Numbered from the stretch's first letter, positions 40,427 through 50,129 are shown. The stretch is DNA of 64,000 nt from Planctomycetota bacterium (GCA_025459175.1 JALORC010000003.1:1-64000); one strand, 5' to 3'. The notes: generated by a model from the letters alone, not told the origin. A program made the numbers and translations.

Positions 40427-40600
40427 TGGTGCCACCGAAGGAACTCGAACTGGCGCCAGCGGAGTTCGACCTGCTGTCGAGCGCGTGCAGGCGGGTGAAG
40501 AGGTCGCGTCCTGTCGCGAACTCGGCGAGGGCGCGGGGCTCGGCGAACTGGTCTACGCAGTTGTCCTGACCCACTGCGCGGTCACGGCGACTGCGCGCGG
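40427..40600 (+). pseudogene. Possible frameshifted winged-helix-like remnant
   Basis: 'MVPPKELELAPAEFDLLSSAC' in one frame continues as 'QAGEEVASCRELGEGAGLGELVYAVVL' in another. Confidence 0.3.
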
Positions 40601-40643
40601 CCGTCGCTTGCCCATCGGCAACTCACGATCAGCGCTTCCCGCG

Positions 40644-43181
40644 TCACTTGCCGGACTTCTCGCCCTTGTTGGCTTCATCGAATGCGTAGACACACAGATC
40701 GACGAACGAGACCTTGTTCTCCTGGGCGATCGCGAACAGCCGGCGAAAACTCTCCTCGACCTCGACGGGGAACTTGCCACCGCGGTACTCCTCGACCCAA
40801 CGGATCTGGTCCTGGATCAGGCGCAAGGCGCGTTTGCCGTCTTGAACGTAGATGAAGAAGGGATGCTTCTTGCCGGAGAAGTCGACCGGCACCGTCCACC
40901 TCCTCATGGGCCGCTTCTCGAAAGCCCCCCGGTCGCCCTCTTCGACGTCGGGAGGAGCGACACCGCGGGGGGACAGGACTTTGTACTTCGCGAGAAGTTC
41001 CTCTTTGCCGTCGATCCACAGGATCTCGCGCCAGCCTCGCCGCAGGAGTTCTTGCTGTCGGGTCCCAGCGCCGACTGCACGACAGGCCTCGGCGACGTCG
41101 AAGAACGTCGCCTGCAGGTTGCTGCGCACATACCACTCCCAGGGGCGCAACTCGAGGACCGATTCGGCCGCTGCCACGATGTCGTCGAGCAGACGGAACG
41201 CCTCCGCTTGTCGATCGAGGCGCACCATGGCCATGACGCCGAAGTTCGCGTGGGAGACGAGCGATTCGATTTCGCCATCGATACAGCTCCTCACATCGAT
41301 GCCCCCGAACGCATCCCGCCACAAACCTGCCACGCGCCGGTAGTCGCCATCGGCGATCCACGCCTTGACCACATCGACGGTCAAGTTCGTGAAGGTCGCC
41401 AGGTGATCCCTCCGGGCGAGCAGCCCCTCGCGTCGATACGTCGCGATCAGGCGATCGAGCATGCGAACGTACAGGGACTTTGCTTGGCGGGCTTGGTCGG
41501 TGTTCAGCTGGTCGGATGCCAGACGGACCTGTTCGTGATCGAGCAGGGTCAGCACCCCGACCATCGGCATGCCCTCGATCTCCTGAGCCGTCTCGGCGAG
41601 GACCGCGAGCGCCGCAGGGCGCTCGGCATCCGGGCCGACGGCAGCCGTCAACTGGCTCGCCAGGGTTGGCGCCATCCGCTGTGCCTTGGCTCGCCAATCG
41701 CCGGCATCGGCGGCACGGCGCAGCCACTGCTCGGCGAGCGCAGCGTCCGGTTTGGCTCCCGTACCGGTGTCGGCATGGAACGACGCCAGCCGCCGCATCG
41801 CGCGCGTGCTGCCGAGCGCCGCCGCACGCTCATAGAGTCCCATGGCACGGGGCCGGTCGACCGCGAAGCCGTTCTGCCCCCAACGGTAGCTGTCGGCAAG
41901 GTTCGTCATCGCCAATGGCGCGCCGGCATCCGCAGCTTGCTGCACCAAGCGGGTGTAGCGCGCCATGTCGACGGGAGTGCCGGTGCCCGACAGGTAGTTG
42001 ATGGCCAGCGTATTGAGCGCGTGCGGGTCGTTGCTCGCGGCAGACTTGGCGATCCAGCGGTGACCTGCAACGGGGTCCTTCTCGACACCAAGGCCCTCCA
42101 TCAAGCAGCGCCCCACGAATCCCTGTGCGCGAAGGTTGCCGAGCTGCGCGAACCGCATCCAGGCCTCGTAGCGGCCCGGAGCCCGGGAATCGTAGAACGG
42201 CGTCGTATCGCCGAGAGTCACGTGGCGCAGCCATTCGCGGATGTCGTCTTCGAGGGACTCGTCAGTGGGCTGAGCCGGCTGCCCAGGTTCGGTGGCAGTG
42301 AGTTGGCGCAACGGCAGGTCCGTGCTCGAGCCATTCCAGAACAGGTGTGGTTGCTGCCGAACGTGCCCGTACTTGATGCTCAGTTCGGCGAGACCGTCGG
42401 TCGTGTAGTCGGCGACCTCGCGAAACGTGACGATTCGGTCCGTGCGTGCTCGGCGCCCCGTGTCAGCCTCGCCGCGCAACCCGCGCAGCAGGTAGTGGGT
42501 GAACAGCCCGTTCTCGATCGTGTTGCCCGACTCGTCCTGCATTCCCGAATCCGGTTCGTACGACAGGGTGCCTGCCCAGGTCGAGAACAGCATGATCGAT
42601 CCGCGCGCCTCCGCGTAGCGAGCGAGTGACGGACCGGTGTCGTCCGCCGACTTGTCGTTCCGCTTGCGGCACATGTCGATGATGAGCACCGACTGCTTGC
42701 AACCGGTGTCCTGGAAGCGATCGCGGACGGCATCGAGGTCCAGCGCAGTGCTAGGCAGCTGCTTGCGGTCGGCGCCGAACGGGCACAGGAACACACGCCC
42801 GTCGGCGAGCTCGAAGCCGTGGCCGGAGAAGAAGAAGAACAGCACCGTGTCCGGGTCGGCGAGGCGGCACAGGTTCTCCACCTGGTTGAGAATCGCCCCG
42901 CTGCTCAGCGGCTTGGTTTCGCCGACCGCGCCACCGACGCGCATGCGCACCACGGAGAATCCGATCTGCTCCAGTTCGCGGCCTACGTCATCGGCGTCAC
43001 GTTCGGCGCAACGCAGCGGGGACAGGGTCTCGTAGTCGTTGCAGCCGACCACCAGCGCGAGCCGGCGCTCGGTGCGCTCCCCCGGGCCGGATGGTCGCAC
43101 GGCGACGTCGCGCCCGACCTGGGCGAACAGTGAGGCCGTGAGCAGGAGCAGGGACGAGAACAGTCGGAATGGGACGAGCAT
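40644..43181 (-). CDS. Secreted caspase-like (peptidase C14) protein with Sel1-like repeats
   Basis: 'RLALVVGCNDYETLSPLRCAERDADDV', 'LFFFFSGHGFE', 'VLIIDMCRKRND'; Sel1-type repeats; signal peptide. Confidence 0.85.
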   Translation of the reverse strand: MLVPFRLFSSLLLLTASLFAQVGRDVAVRPSGPGERTERRLALVVGCNDYETLSPLRCAERDADDVGRELEQIGFSVVRMRVGGAVGETKPLSSGAILNQVENLCRLADPDTVLFFFFSGHGFELADGRVFLCPFGADRKQLPSTALDLDAVRDRFQDTGCKQSVLIIDMCRKRNDKSADDTGPSLARYAEARGSIMLFSTWAGTLSYEPDSGMQDESGNTIENGLFTHYLLRGLRGEADTGRRARTDRIVTFREVADYTTDGLAELSIKYGHVRQQPHLFWNGSSTDLPLRQLTATEPGQPAQPTDESLEDDIREWLRHVTLGDTTPFYDSRAPGRYEAWMRFAQLGNLRAQGFVGRCLMEGLGVEKDPVAGHRWIAKSAASNDPHALNTLAINYLSGTGTPVDMARYTRLVQQAADAGAPLAMTNLADSYRWGQNGFAVDRPRAMGLYERAAALGSTRAMRRLASFHADTGTGAKPDAALAEQWLRRAADAGDWRAKAQRMAPTLASQLTAAVGPDAERPAALAVLAETAQEIEGMPMVGVLTLLDHEQVRLASDQLNTDQARQAKSLYVRMLDRLIATYRREGLLARRDHLATFTNLTVDVVKAWIADGDYRRVAGLWRDAFGGIDVRSCIDGEIESLVSHANFGVMAMVRLDRQAEAFRLLDDIVAAAESVLELRPWEWYVRSNLQATFFDVAEACRAVGAGTRQQELLRRGWREILWIDGKEELLAKYKVLSPRGVAPPDVEEGDRGAFEKRPMRRWTVPVDFSGKKHPFFIYVQDGKRALRLIQDQIRWVEEYRGGKFPVEVEESFRRLFAIAQENKVSFVDLCVYAFDEANKGEKSGK

Positions 43182-43472
43182 GGGCCGATTGCGGGCGGGA
43201 CCACATCACACGCAGCAAGGCAGTCGCCCGTCGTGTGAAGGGGACAGGGCGATCACCACCACCCTGCGGACCGGCTCGTACCCAGCGGGCGGAGCGGATC
43301 CGTTTTCATCCCCACCAAGGCGTCGGCTTCTGCTCGTGCGCCCGCCCCCACCCACACCAGCTGGTTCACGATCGCTTTCGCGGCCTGCTCGCGGTCGACC
43401 GGCACCTGAGTCCAGGGGCGCCAACTTCGCAAAATCCTGCAACGCGGCCGCCCGCACGATCCAGTATCGGCG

Positions 43473-46400
43473 ATGTTCGATCGGCCGACCCGACTGTTCC
43501 TGCGCTGGCGTGATCGCGGCGATGCCGCGGCGCTGGCCGAACTGTTCGATCGCACCGCCCCGGAGCTGCTGCGCCTGGCCGTGCACCTGTGCCGGCACGC
43601 GGTCGACGCGGAGGACGTGCTGCAGGCGACGTTCCTGGCGGCGATCGAGAGTGCGCAGCGCTTCGAACGCGGCCAGCGCGTGATGCCGTGGCTGACCGGG
43701 ATCCTGACGCACCGAGCGCTGGCGGAGCATCGGCGGCGGCAGCGGCTGCCGGTGGCGGCGGCCGACGGGGAGCGTGCGGGCGGCGGCGCGGAGCCGTTCC
43801 AGCATGCGCAATCGAGCGAACTGCACGCGAGCACGCGCGCGGCGATCGATCGCCTGCGCGAGCCGTATCGCCAGCCCACCATGCTGCGCCTCGTGCACGG
43901 CATGGAACCGGCCGAGATCGCGTTGCTGCTGCAGCGCAGCCCCGGCACCGTGCGGGCGCAACTGCATCGCGGGCTCGAACAGCTGCGGCGTCTGCTGCCG
44001 GCCGGCATCGCGACGTCGCTGGCGGTCGGCGCGTTCGCGGGCCGTGGAATGGCGGCCGTGAAGCAGGCCGTGCTCGCCGCGTCGCACACGCACGTGGTCG
44101 CAGCGAGTGTGGTCACCACCTCCGGATTCATCGCGGGAATGCTCATGGGGAAGAAGATCGTCGTCGGTGCAGGTGTGTTGCTCGCGTGGCTCGGCTGGTT
44201 CGCATGGGCCGCCGCGTGGCCTGACGAAACCGATGCGGAACCCGTGGCATTGGTCACGGCGAGCACGCCGGAGGTCACGCAGAGCGAGGTGGCGACCGCG
44301 GCGCCGACGTCCACCGTGACGCTGCCCGCGCCCGAACGCACGGACTCGACCCCGTCGCACGCGGGCACGCCGTGGCCGCTGCGCGGGCAGGTCGTCGATG
44401 GCGCGACCGGCGCGCCGATCGCGGGCGCAATCGTGTCGTTGACGGGGCCGCGGCGGCTGACGCTGCTCGACGTGCAGCGCGAACTCGGCGCCGCTGCCCC
44501 ACCGCAGGCCGACGGTGTGCCGGTGGGTTGCGGCGCGCCATGGCGGACACTTCGTCCACCTCCTGCCGTGCTCAGTGGCGATGTGCCGCACGACTTCCTG
44601 CTGCCGCCGACCGCGTCGATGCCGCGGCTCGCCACGACCACGACCGATGCCGCCGGGAGGTTCGATCTCGCCGTGCCCCCGACCGGTGGCATGGTGCGCG
44701 TCGAGCAGGCTGGCTACGGGGTCCGCTACGAGTCGATCGCCGAGGCACCCCAGCACCCGGTGCGGATCGAACTGTGCAAGCTGCGCACGGTGCGCGGACA
44801 CGTGCGCACCGACGACGGCACGCCGCTGCCGCACCCCGTGCAACTGGTGCTGCGCGCGATCGAGGGCGTGTGGTTCGCCACCACCGATCCCACGGGCCGC
44901 TTCACGGTCGACGTCGCGGCGCCGCAGCTGAGCACCGAGAGCCACACTCACGGTCTGGTCGTGGTCGGTGGCGAGCTGCTGCGCAGCTTCGACGGCGAGG
45001 AGGAGCTCGTGCTGACGCGCTTCGGCGGCCCGCGCCTGCACGTCGTCGATGCAGCCACCCAGCGCCCGATCGAAATCGTCCGGCTGGTGTCGTGGGACAC
45101 CGCAGGGTACCCCCAGCGGGCGGCCGCGTTGTTCGCGCCGAACGGCTATGTGTGGCTGCATTCGCCAGAGGGCCTGTCGGCAGGGTTGCACCCGCGGCCG
45201 AACGAGCGGCGCGACCCACTCGTGCCGCGGCTCGTCGTCTGGAGCGATGGCTATGGCAGCGAGGAACTGCGCGACCTGCCGATGCCGGGCAAGGACCCTG
45301 CGACCATCGAGGTGCGACTGCATCGAGGCGCGGTGGCCGCGCTGCGCGGAACGATCTCGCGCGCGGGCACCCCGCTGTCGGGTGTGACCACGCTGCTGCG
45401 CCCGGCGGCGCGCCTGCAATGGGGCGACCACGAATGGAAGACGATCGCGGCAGCCACGACGGACGAGCACGGCCGATTCGAACTGACGGCACCCGCTGGC
45501 GACCACCTGTTCGAAGCCCGCGATGCGAGCGGTCTGCGCATCCAGCAGCAAGTCACGGTCCCATCAGCGGCGTTGGTGCTCGACATCGAAGACGGCGCGT
45601 TCCTCGAGGTGCAGTTGACCGACGCGGCGGGTTCACCAGCCGTCGGCCACCTGGTCGCCGCCCAAGGCGCCACGGGACAGCAGCACAGCGCGAAGACGGA
45701 TGCCGTCGGCAACGCCAGGATCGGGCCCTATCAGCCCGGCCCGGTGACGATGTTCGCGGAACGGGTGGCGGGTCGTTGGGAGGACCGCCTCACCGAAGAT
45801 CTCACGCTCGGCAGAGGGGAGCGTCGGACGGTTCCACTTCGCATCACACCACCACCCCGCCTTCGCGTGCGCATCGCCTTCGACGGCGACGCGCCGCCGG
45901 AAGGCCTCGCAGGCTTCCGCGCCACTTGGTACGGGCAGTATGAGCCGTCACCGGTCGCGCCGGACGGCACCGTCGAGGCACAAGCACCACCCGACACGGA
46001 AGTCGCCATCCTCGGCCCTGGGTCGAGGACGTGGACGCGAACGATCCCGGCCGATGCTGTCGGCGAACACACGCTGCGGCTGCAGTGGCGCGGGCTCGCG
46101 TACTTCGGCACTCTGCAGGACCTGGATGGGAACGCGTTGCCGGGAGTCTCCGTGCGCGCTTACCCGATCGGGCTCAGCGGGGGGACGCAAGTCGTCACGC
46201 AGCGGGACGGTTCGTTCCGGCTCGACGGTCTGCTGCCGGTGCGCCACCGCATCAGCTTCGGGGATCAACCGCCGCATGAGGGCAAGAGCTTCCTGACTGC
46301 CGAGCCCCCGACTGCTTCGGGCGTCGAACTGGCACTACGCATCCCACTCGGCAACGAACCGTCGCAAGGTTCGCGGCTGCTGACCGGCACCGTGGCGGAT

Positions 46401-46652
46401 GCGAACGGGCCGATCGCTGGCGTGCAGTACATCATCGAATCGCTCTACCCGCAGTCCGCCGGCGTGCTCGCCGTGCTTGCCGCAGAAGGGGTCCAGCGTA
46501 CGGGGCACGACGGCGCCCTCCGGGGCAACGTCGCCGCGGCGCCGCGCCATCGTCTGCGGGTGTGGCCCGGGGCCGGCAAGCCCGCACTCGAGGAGGAGTT
46601 CACGTTGCCGGCGGGCACCGACGCGGTAGTGCGCGACTTCGTGCTGCGCTGA
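43473..46652 (+). CDS. ECF sigma factor fused via one TM to a large carboxypeptidase-regulatory-like extracytoplasmic region
   Basis: N-term sigma2/sigma4 'AVDAEDVLQATFLAAIESAQRF', 'EIALLLQRSPGTVRAQLHRGLEQLRRLLPAGI'; TM 'IVVGAGVLLAWLGWFAWAAAW'; repeats such as 'LRGQVVDGATGAPIAGAIVSL'. Confidence 0.85.
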   Translation: MFDRPTRLFLRWRDRGDAAALAELFDRTAPELLRLAVHLCRHAVDAEDVLQATFLAAIESAQRFERGQRVMPWLTGILTHRALAEHRRRQRLPVAAADGERAGGGAEPFQHAQSSELHASTRAAIDRLREPYRQPTMLRLVHGMEPAEIALLLQRSPGTVRAQLHRGLEQLRRLLPAGIATSLAVGAFAGRGMAAVKQAVLAASHTHVVAASVVTTSGFIAGMLMGKKIVVGAGVLLAWLGWFAWAAAWPDETDAEPVALVTASTPEVTQSEVATAAPTSTVTLPAPERTDSTPSHAGTPWPLRGQVVDGATGAPIAGAIVSLTGPRRLTLLDVQRELGAAAPPQADGVPVGCGAPWRTLRPPPAVLSGDVPHDFLLPPTASMPRLATTTTDAAGRFDLAVPPTGGMVRVEQAGYGVRYESIAEAPQHPVRIELCKLRTVRGHVRTDDGTPLPHPVQLVLRAIEGVWFATTDPTGRFTVDVAAPQLSTESHTHGLVVVGGELLRSFDGEEELVLTRFGGPRLHVVDAATQRPIEIVRLVSWDTAGYPQRAAALFAPNGYVWLHSPEGLSAGLHPRPNERRDPLVPRLVVWSDGYGSEELRDLPMPGKDPATIEVRLHRGAVAALRGTISRAGTPLSGVTTLLRPAARLQWGDHEWKTIAAATTDEHGRFELTAPAGDHLFEARDASGLRIQQQVTVPSAALVLDIEDGAFLEVQLTDAAGSPAVGHLVAAQGATGQQHSAKTDAVGNARIGPYQPGPVTMFAERVAGRWEDRLTEDLTLGRGERRTVPLRITPPPRLRVRIAFDGDAPPEGLAGFRATWYGQYEPSPVAPDGTVEAQAPPDTEVAILGPGSRTWTRTIPADAVGEHTLRLQWRGLAYFGTLQDLDGNALPGVSVRAYPIGLSGGTQVVTQRDGSFRLDGLLPVRHRISFGDQPPHEGKSFLTAEPPTASGVELALRIPLGNEPSQGSRLLTGTVADANGPIAGVQYIIESLYPQSAGVLAVLAAEGVQRTGHDGALRGNVAAAPRHRLRVWPGAGKPALEEEFTLPAGTDAVVRDFVLR

Positions 46653-46669
46653 CCGAACACGTCGCGCTC

Positions 46670-47093
46670 GGACGCCCGACAGCCGCGGTTGGGCAGGCGG
46701 TCGAACACGTAGGAGTTTTCGATGCTCTCCAGGCTGGTGGCGACGACTTCGGAGCGCGCCGCGGTCGGTGCGCACGATGCCGTCGGTCTGGACCGGCTCG
46801 CCGGCGGGCAGCGCGAGCGGAACGCCGCCGACGGCTGCCCCGGCGAGTTCGAAGCGCAGCGGGAAGTTGCGCGGCGCCTGCGAGCCGAAGAACGGGATCA
46901 CCGTGAAGCCGGTGTTGTCGAAGCTGGCCTTCCACGCGGTGCCGATCGCCCACAGCGGGTCGTCGGCGCGCGGGCGGTCGAACAGCACGCGCTGCTGGGG
47001 TCGCTGGCCGGCGCGCTGGGCCAGTTGATCGGCCTGTGCAGGGGTCACTGCCCGCGTGACGGCGGCGACCGCTTCCTCAGCGTGGGGCGGCAG
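46670..47093 (-). pseudogene. Frameshifted gene remnant
   Basis: 'LPPHAEEAVAAVTRAVTPAQADQLAQRAG...GIVRTDRGALR' then 1-nt shift to 'EVVATSLESIENSYVFDRLPNRG'. Confidence 0.45.
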
Positions 47094-47207
47094 GGAGGCG
47101 GTCGGACCCGGCGACTGCGACCTTCGGCGGCTCGCACGCCACCGGATTGTCGATCGGCAACTGACGTGGCGGTGCAGGCGGGCGCGGCTGCGTCGAGCGC
47201 CCTGCTT

Positions 47208-49622
47208 TCAGAGCGCGCCGATCGTCAGGGTCAGGGCGTTGCTGCTGGTGTTCTCGAGAAACAGCAGGTTCGGGTCGACCTCGAGCAGGACGAGTTGCTG
47301 GTACAGCTGGAGGCCAGCGAGAGCCACGATGTCGGGGATGGCGAGCTGCGTGTCGATGGTGCCGGCGGTGGCGACGGCCAACTCGTAGAGGTCCGGCGTG
47401 ACCAGCAGGTTGCACGTCGGTGGACTCAGCGGCAGCAGGCTGGACAGCGGGACGCTGATCTGCGTCAAGCCGGTGGCGACGACGACCAATGCGAGCGACG
47501 GAATGGTCGTGCTGCGGGCCCGGAACATCGTGCCGATCCAGGGCAGGTTGGTAGCGCTGTAGGTGTTGGGGCCGCCGGAGCCGGGGCAGGCGATGCCGGT
47601 GGTGACCGTCGTGGCGGGGCAGGTTGGTGCGTAGCGTGCGAAATGGGTGGAGACGAACCCACCGGCGGTACTGAAGTCGCCGCCCGCCACGACGTCGCCA
47701 TTCGGCAGCACGGCCAGGGCATGGACAGAGTCGTTCATGCCGCTGCCGAGCGCCGACCAGGTGCCGCCCTTCCAGCGCGCGATGCGGTTCGCGGCCACGC
47801 CGCCCGCGGTCGTGAAGGAGCCGCCCGCCACGAGGGAGCCGTTCGGCAGCACGGTCAGGACATTGACGGTAGGGAAGATGCCGGTCATGCCGCTGCCGAG
47901 CGCCGACCACGCGCTGCCATCCCAGCGCGCGATGTTGTTCGCGGGGGTGCCGCCGGCAGTCGTGAAGGAGCCGCCCGCCACGAGGTCGCCGTTCGGCAGC
48001 ACGGTCAGAGCATAGACAATGCCGCCCATGCCGCTGCCGAGCGCCGACCATGTGCTGCCATTCCAGCGCGCGATGTAGCTCGCGGCGGTGCCACCGGCGG
48101 ACGTGAAGAAGCCGCCCGCCACGAGGTCGCCGTTCGGCAGCACGGTCAGGACATTGACCGAGCCGAAGGGGCTCACGCCGCTGCCGAGTGCCGACCACGT
48201 GCTGCCATTCCAGCGCGCGATGCAGTTCGCGGACACGCCGCCGGCATTCGTGAAGTTGCCGCCCGCCACCAGGTCGCCGTTCGGCAGCACGGTCAGGGCG
48301 TGGACATCGTTTCTCATGCCGCTGCCGAGCGCCGACCACGTGCTGCCATTCCAGCGCGCGATGCGGTTCACGACGGCGCCGCCAGCGGTCGTGAACGAGC
48401 CACCCGCCACCAGGTCGCCGTTCGGCAGCACGGTCAGGGCAAGGACATCGTGGCTGATGCCGATGCCGATGGCGAGCGCCGACCACGAGCTGCCATTCCA
48501 ACGCGCGATGTTGTTCGCGGCCGTGCCGTCGGCAGTGCCGAACACGCCGCCTGCCGAGAGGTCGCCGTTCGCCAGCACGGTCAGGGCATTGACAGAGCTG
48601 TCCATGCCGCTGCCCAGCGCCGACCACGTGCTGCCATTCCAGCTCGCAATGCGACTCGCGCTGAGGCCGCCTGCGAGCGAGAAGGCGCCGCCCACCACGA
48701 GGTCGCCGTTCACCAGCACGGTCAGGGCATTGACCGTGCTGGTCAAGCCACTGCCGAGCGCCGACCACGTACTGCCACTCCAGCGCGCGATGAAGTTCGC
48801 GGAACCACCGCCAGCGGTCGTGAAGAAGCCGCCCGCCACGAGGTCGCCGTTGGGCAGCACGGTCAGGGCAGAGACAGTGTTGTCCATGCCGCTGCCCAGC
48901 GCCGACCACGTGCTGCCATTCCAGCGCGCGATGCGGTTCGCGGCGGTGCCGCCGGCGGTCGTGAAGCTGCCGCCCGCCACGAGGTCCCCGTTCGGCAGCA
49001 AAGTCAGGGCGTTGACTGTGTTGTCCATGCCACTGCCCAGCGCCGACCACGTGCTGCCATTCCAGCTCGCGATGCGGCTCACGGCGGTGCCGCCGGCGGT
49101 CGTGAAGCTGCCGCCCGCCACGAGGTCGCCGTTCGCCAGCACGGTCAGGGCGCGGACCGTGCCGCTCATGCCGCTGCCGAGCGCCGACCACGTGCTGCCA
49201 TTCCAGCGCGCGATGCGGTTCGCGGCGGTGCCGCCGGCGGTCGTGAAATCACCGCCCGCCACGAGGTCGCCGTTCGGCAGCACGGTCAGGGCATGGACTT
49301 GGAAGTTCATGCCGCTGCCGAGCGCCGACCACGTGCCGAGCAGCGGGTCGTAGGTGGCGATTTGGCTCGCCAGTACATTGCCGGCCAGCGCGAAGAATCC
49401 AGCGACGACGAGCAAGGGGGCCGCTGGGCCCGCGCCATCTGGATCCCAGCTCACAGTTGCGCTCACCGTGCCAGCGACTCCAGGCACCCCATCCCCTGGC
49501 AGCCATTGTGGTTGGCACTGAGCCATCGCCGACGAAGCGCCCCAAGAAAGCGCGCCTGCAATCAGGAGGCTGCGCAGGCGCGAACAGTGCAGGGAGAGGA
49601 AGCCAGATGCCGGGGAGTTCAT
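47208..49622 (-). CDS. Secreted tandem-repeat (beta-propeller-like) protein with shared C-terminal domain
   Basis: Twelve ~47-aa units 'ALTVLPNGDLVAGGSFTTAGGTAANRIARWNGSTWSALGSGM'; C-term 'LAIPDIVALAGLQLYQQLVLLEVDPNLLFLENTSSNALTLTIGAL'. Confidence 0.9.
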   Translation of the reverse strand: MNSPASGFLSLHCSRLRSLLIAGALSWGASSAMAQCQPQWLPGDGVPGVAGTVSATVSWDPDGAGPAAPLLVVAGFFALAGNVLASQIATYDPLLGTWSALGSGMNFQVHALTVLPNGDLVAGGDFTTAGGTAANRIARWNGSTWSALGSGMSGTVRALTVLANGDLVAGGSFTTAGGTAVSRIASWNGSTWSALGSGMDNTVNALTLLPNGDLVAGGSFTTAGGTAANRIARWNGSTWSALGSGMDNTVSALTVLPNGDLVAGGFFTTAGGGSANFIARWSGSTWSALGSGLTSTVNALTVLVNGDLVVGGAFSLAGGLSASRIASWNGSTWSALGSGMDSSVNALTVLANGDLSAGGVFGTADGTAANNIARWNGSSWSALAIGIGISHDVLALTVLPNGDLVAGGSFTTAGGAVVNRIARWNGSTWSALGSGMRNDVHALTVLPNGDLVAGGNFTNAGGVSANCIARWNGSTWSALGSGVSPFGSVNVLTVLPNGDLVAGGFFTSAGGTAASYIARWNGSTWSALGSGMGGIVYALTVLPNGDLVAGGSFTTAGGTPANNIARWDGSAWSALGSGMTGIFPTVNVLTVLPNGSLVAGGSFTTAGGVAANRIARWKGGTWSALGSGMNDSVHALAVLPNGDVVAGGDFSTAGGFVSTHFARYAPTCPATTVTTGIACPGSGGPNTYSATNLPWIGTMFRARSTTIPSLALVVVATGLTQISVPLSSLLPLSPPTCNLLVTPDLYELAVATAGTIDTQLAIPDIVALAGLQLYQQLVLLEVDPNLLFLENTSSNALTLTIGAL
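47640..49350 (-). repeat. Twelve in-frame tandem repeats of about 141 bp inside the propeller-like CDS
   Basis: Recurring DNA string 'ctgccgagcgccgaccacgtgctgccattccagcgcgcgatg' with small in-frame indels. Confidence 0.9.
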
Positions 49623-49734
49623 GAGGCGTGCCGAGCGAAAAGGGAACCGAATGCACCGATCGTGGTGAAACAAACTGCGGTCCCGGGCCCTCTCGAACCA
49701 AGGGCCATCCTCCCACACCCGCACGACCGCGTCC

Positions 49735-49800
49735 GGCCGTTCACTCCCGCCCGGTCCCGCCGTTTCGCACCCCGCCGGAGCCGCCTTCGCGTCCACGGGC
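49735..49800. repeat. Intergenic repeat copy A
   Basis: 'cggccgttcactcccgcccggtcccgccgtttcgcaccccgccggagccgccttcgcg' similar to copy B at about 50130-50193. Confidence 0.4.
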
Positions 49801-50129
49801 ACAGCGCTCCTCGCCGTGACCTGCGCGACGCGCTCGAGGCCAGGGTTGAAGCCTGGTAGGTCCCGCTCGAACGGAAGAACTGGAAGGTAGCAGAAAACAA
49901 GGCACTCATGCTGTTGCTCGGGCTCGAGCTGGCGCCAGCCGGGATCGAGTCCGCGGTGGGCCCGGCGCCGCAGGTCATCGTGTTCAAAGCAGTCAGGCCG
50001 CGGCCCCGGATCATCCGGAACCCGCAGCCAGCATCCCCTCTCACGTCAGCACGCGACGCCGCCCTTCAGCTTTTCGGCAGGTCTTGGAGCGCGCTCGCCG
50101 CACAGGCAGAAGCCGCGCGGCCAGCCGCT

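Noticed and set aside
43206-45551. 781-aa minus-strand ORF
   Set aside because: Antisense of the ECF-TM fusion gene.
47640-49350. Regular repeats considered as a CRISPR array
   Set aside because: Period of ~141 bp, continuous coding frame, no unique spacers and no cas genes.
46722-49859. 1045-aa plus-strand ORF with repeats (and 48088-49353 'MPPADVKKPPATRSPFGSTVRTLTE...')
   Set aside because: Exact antisense of the signal-peptide-bearing repeat protein 47208-49622; the repeats are a shadow of the real frame.
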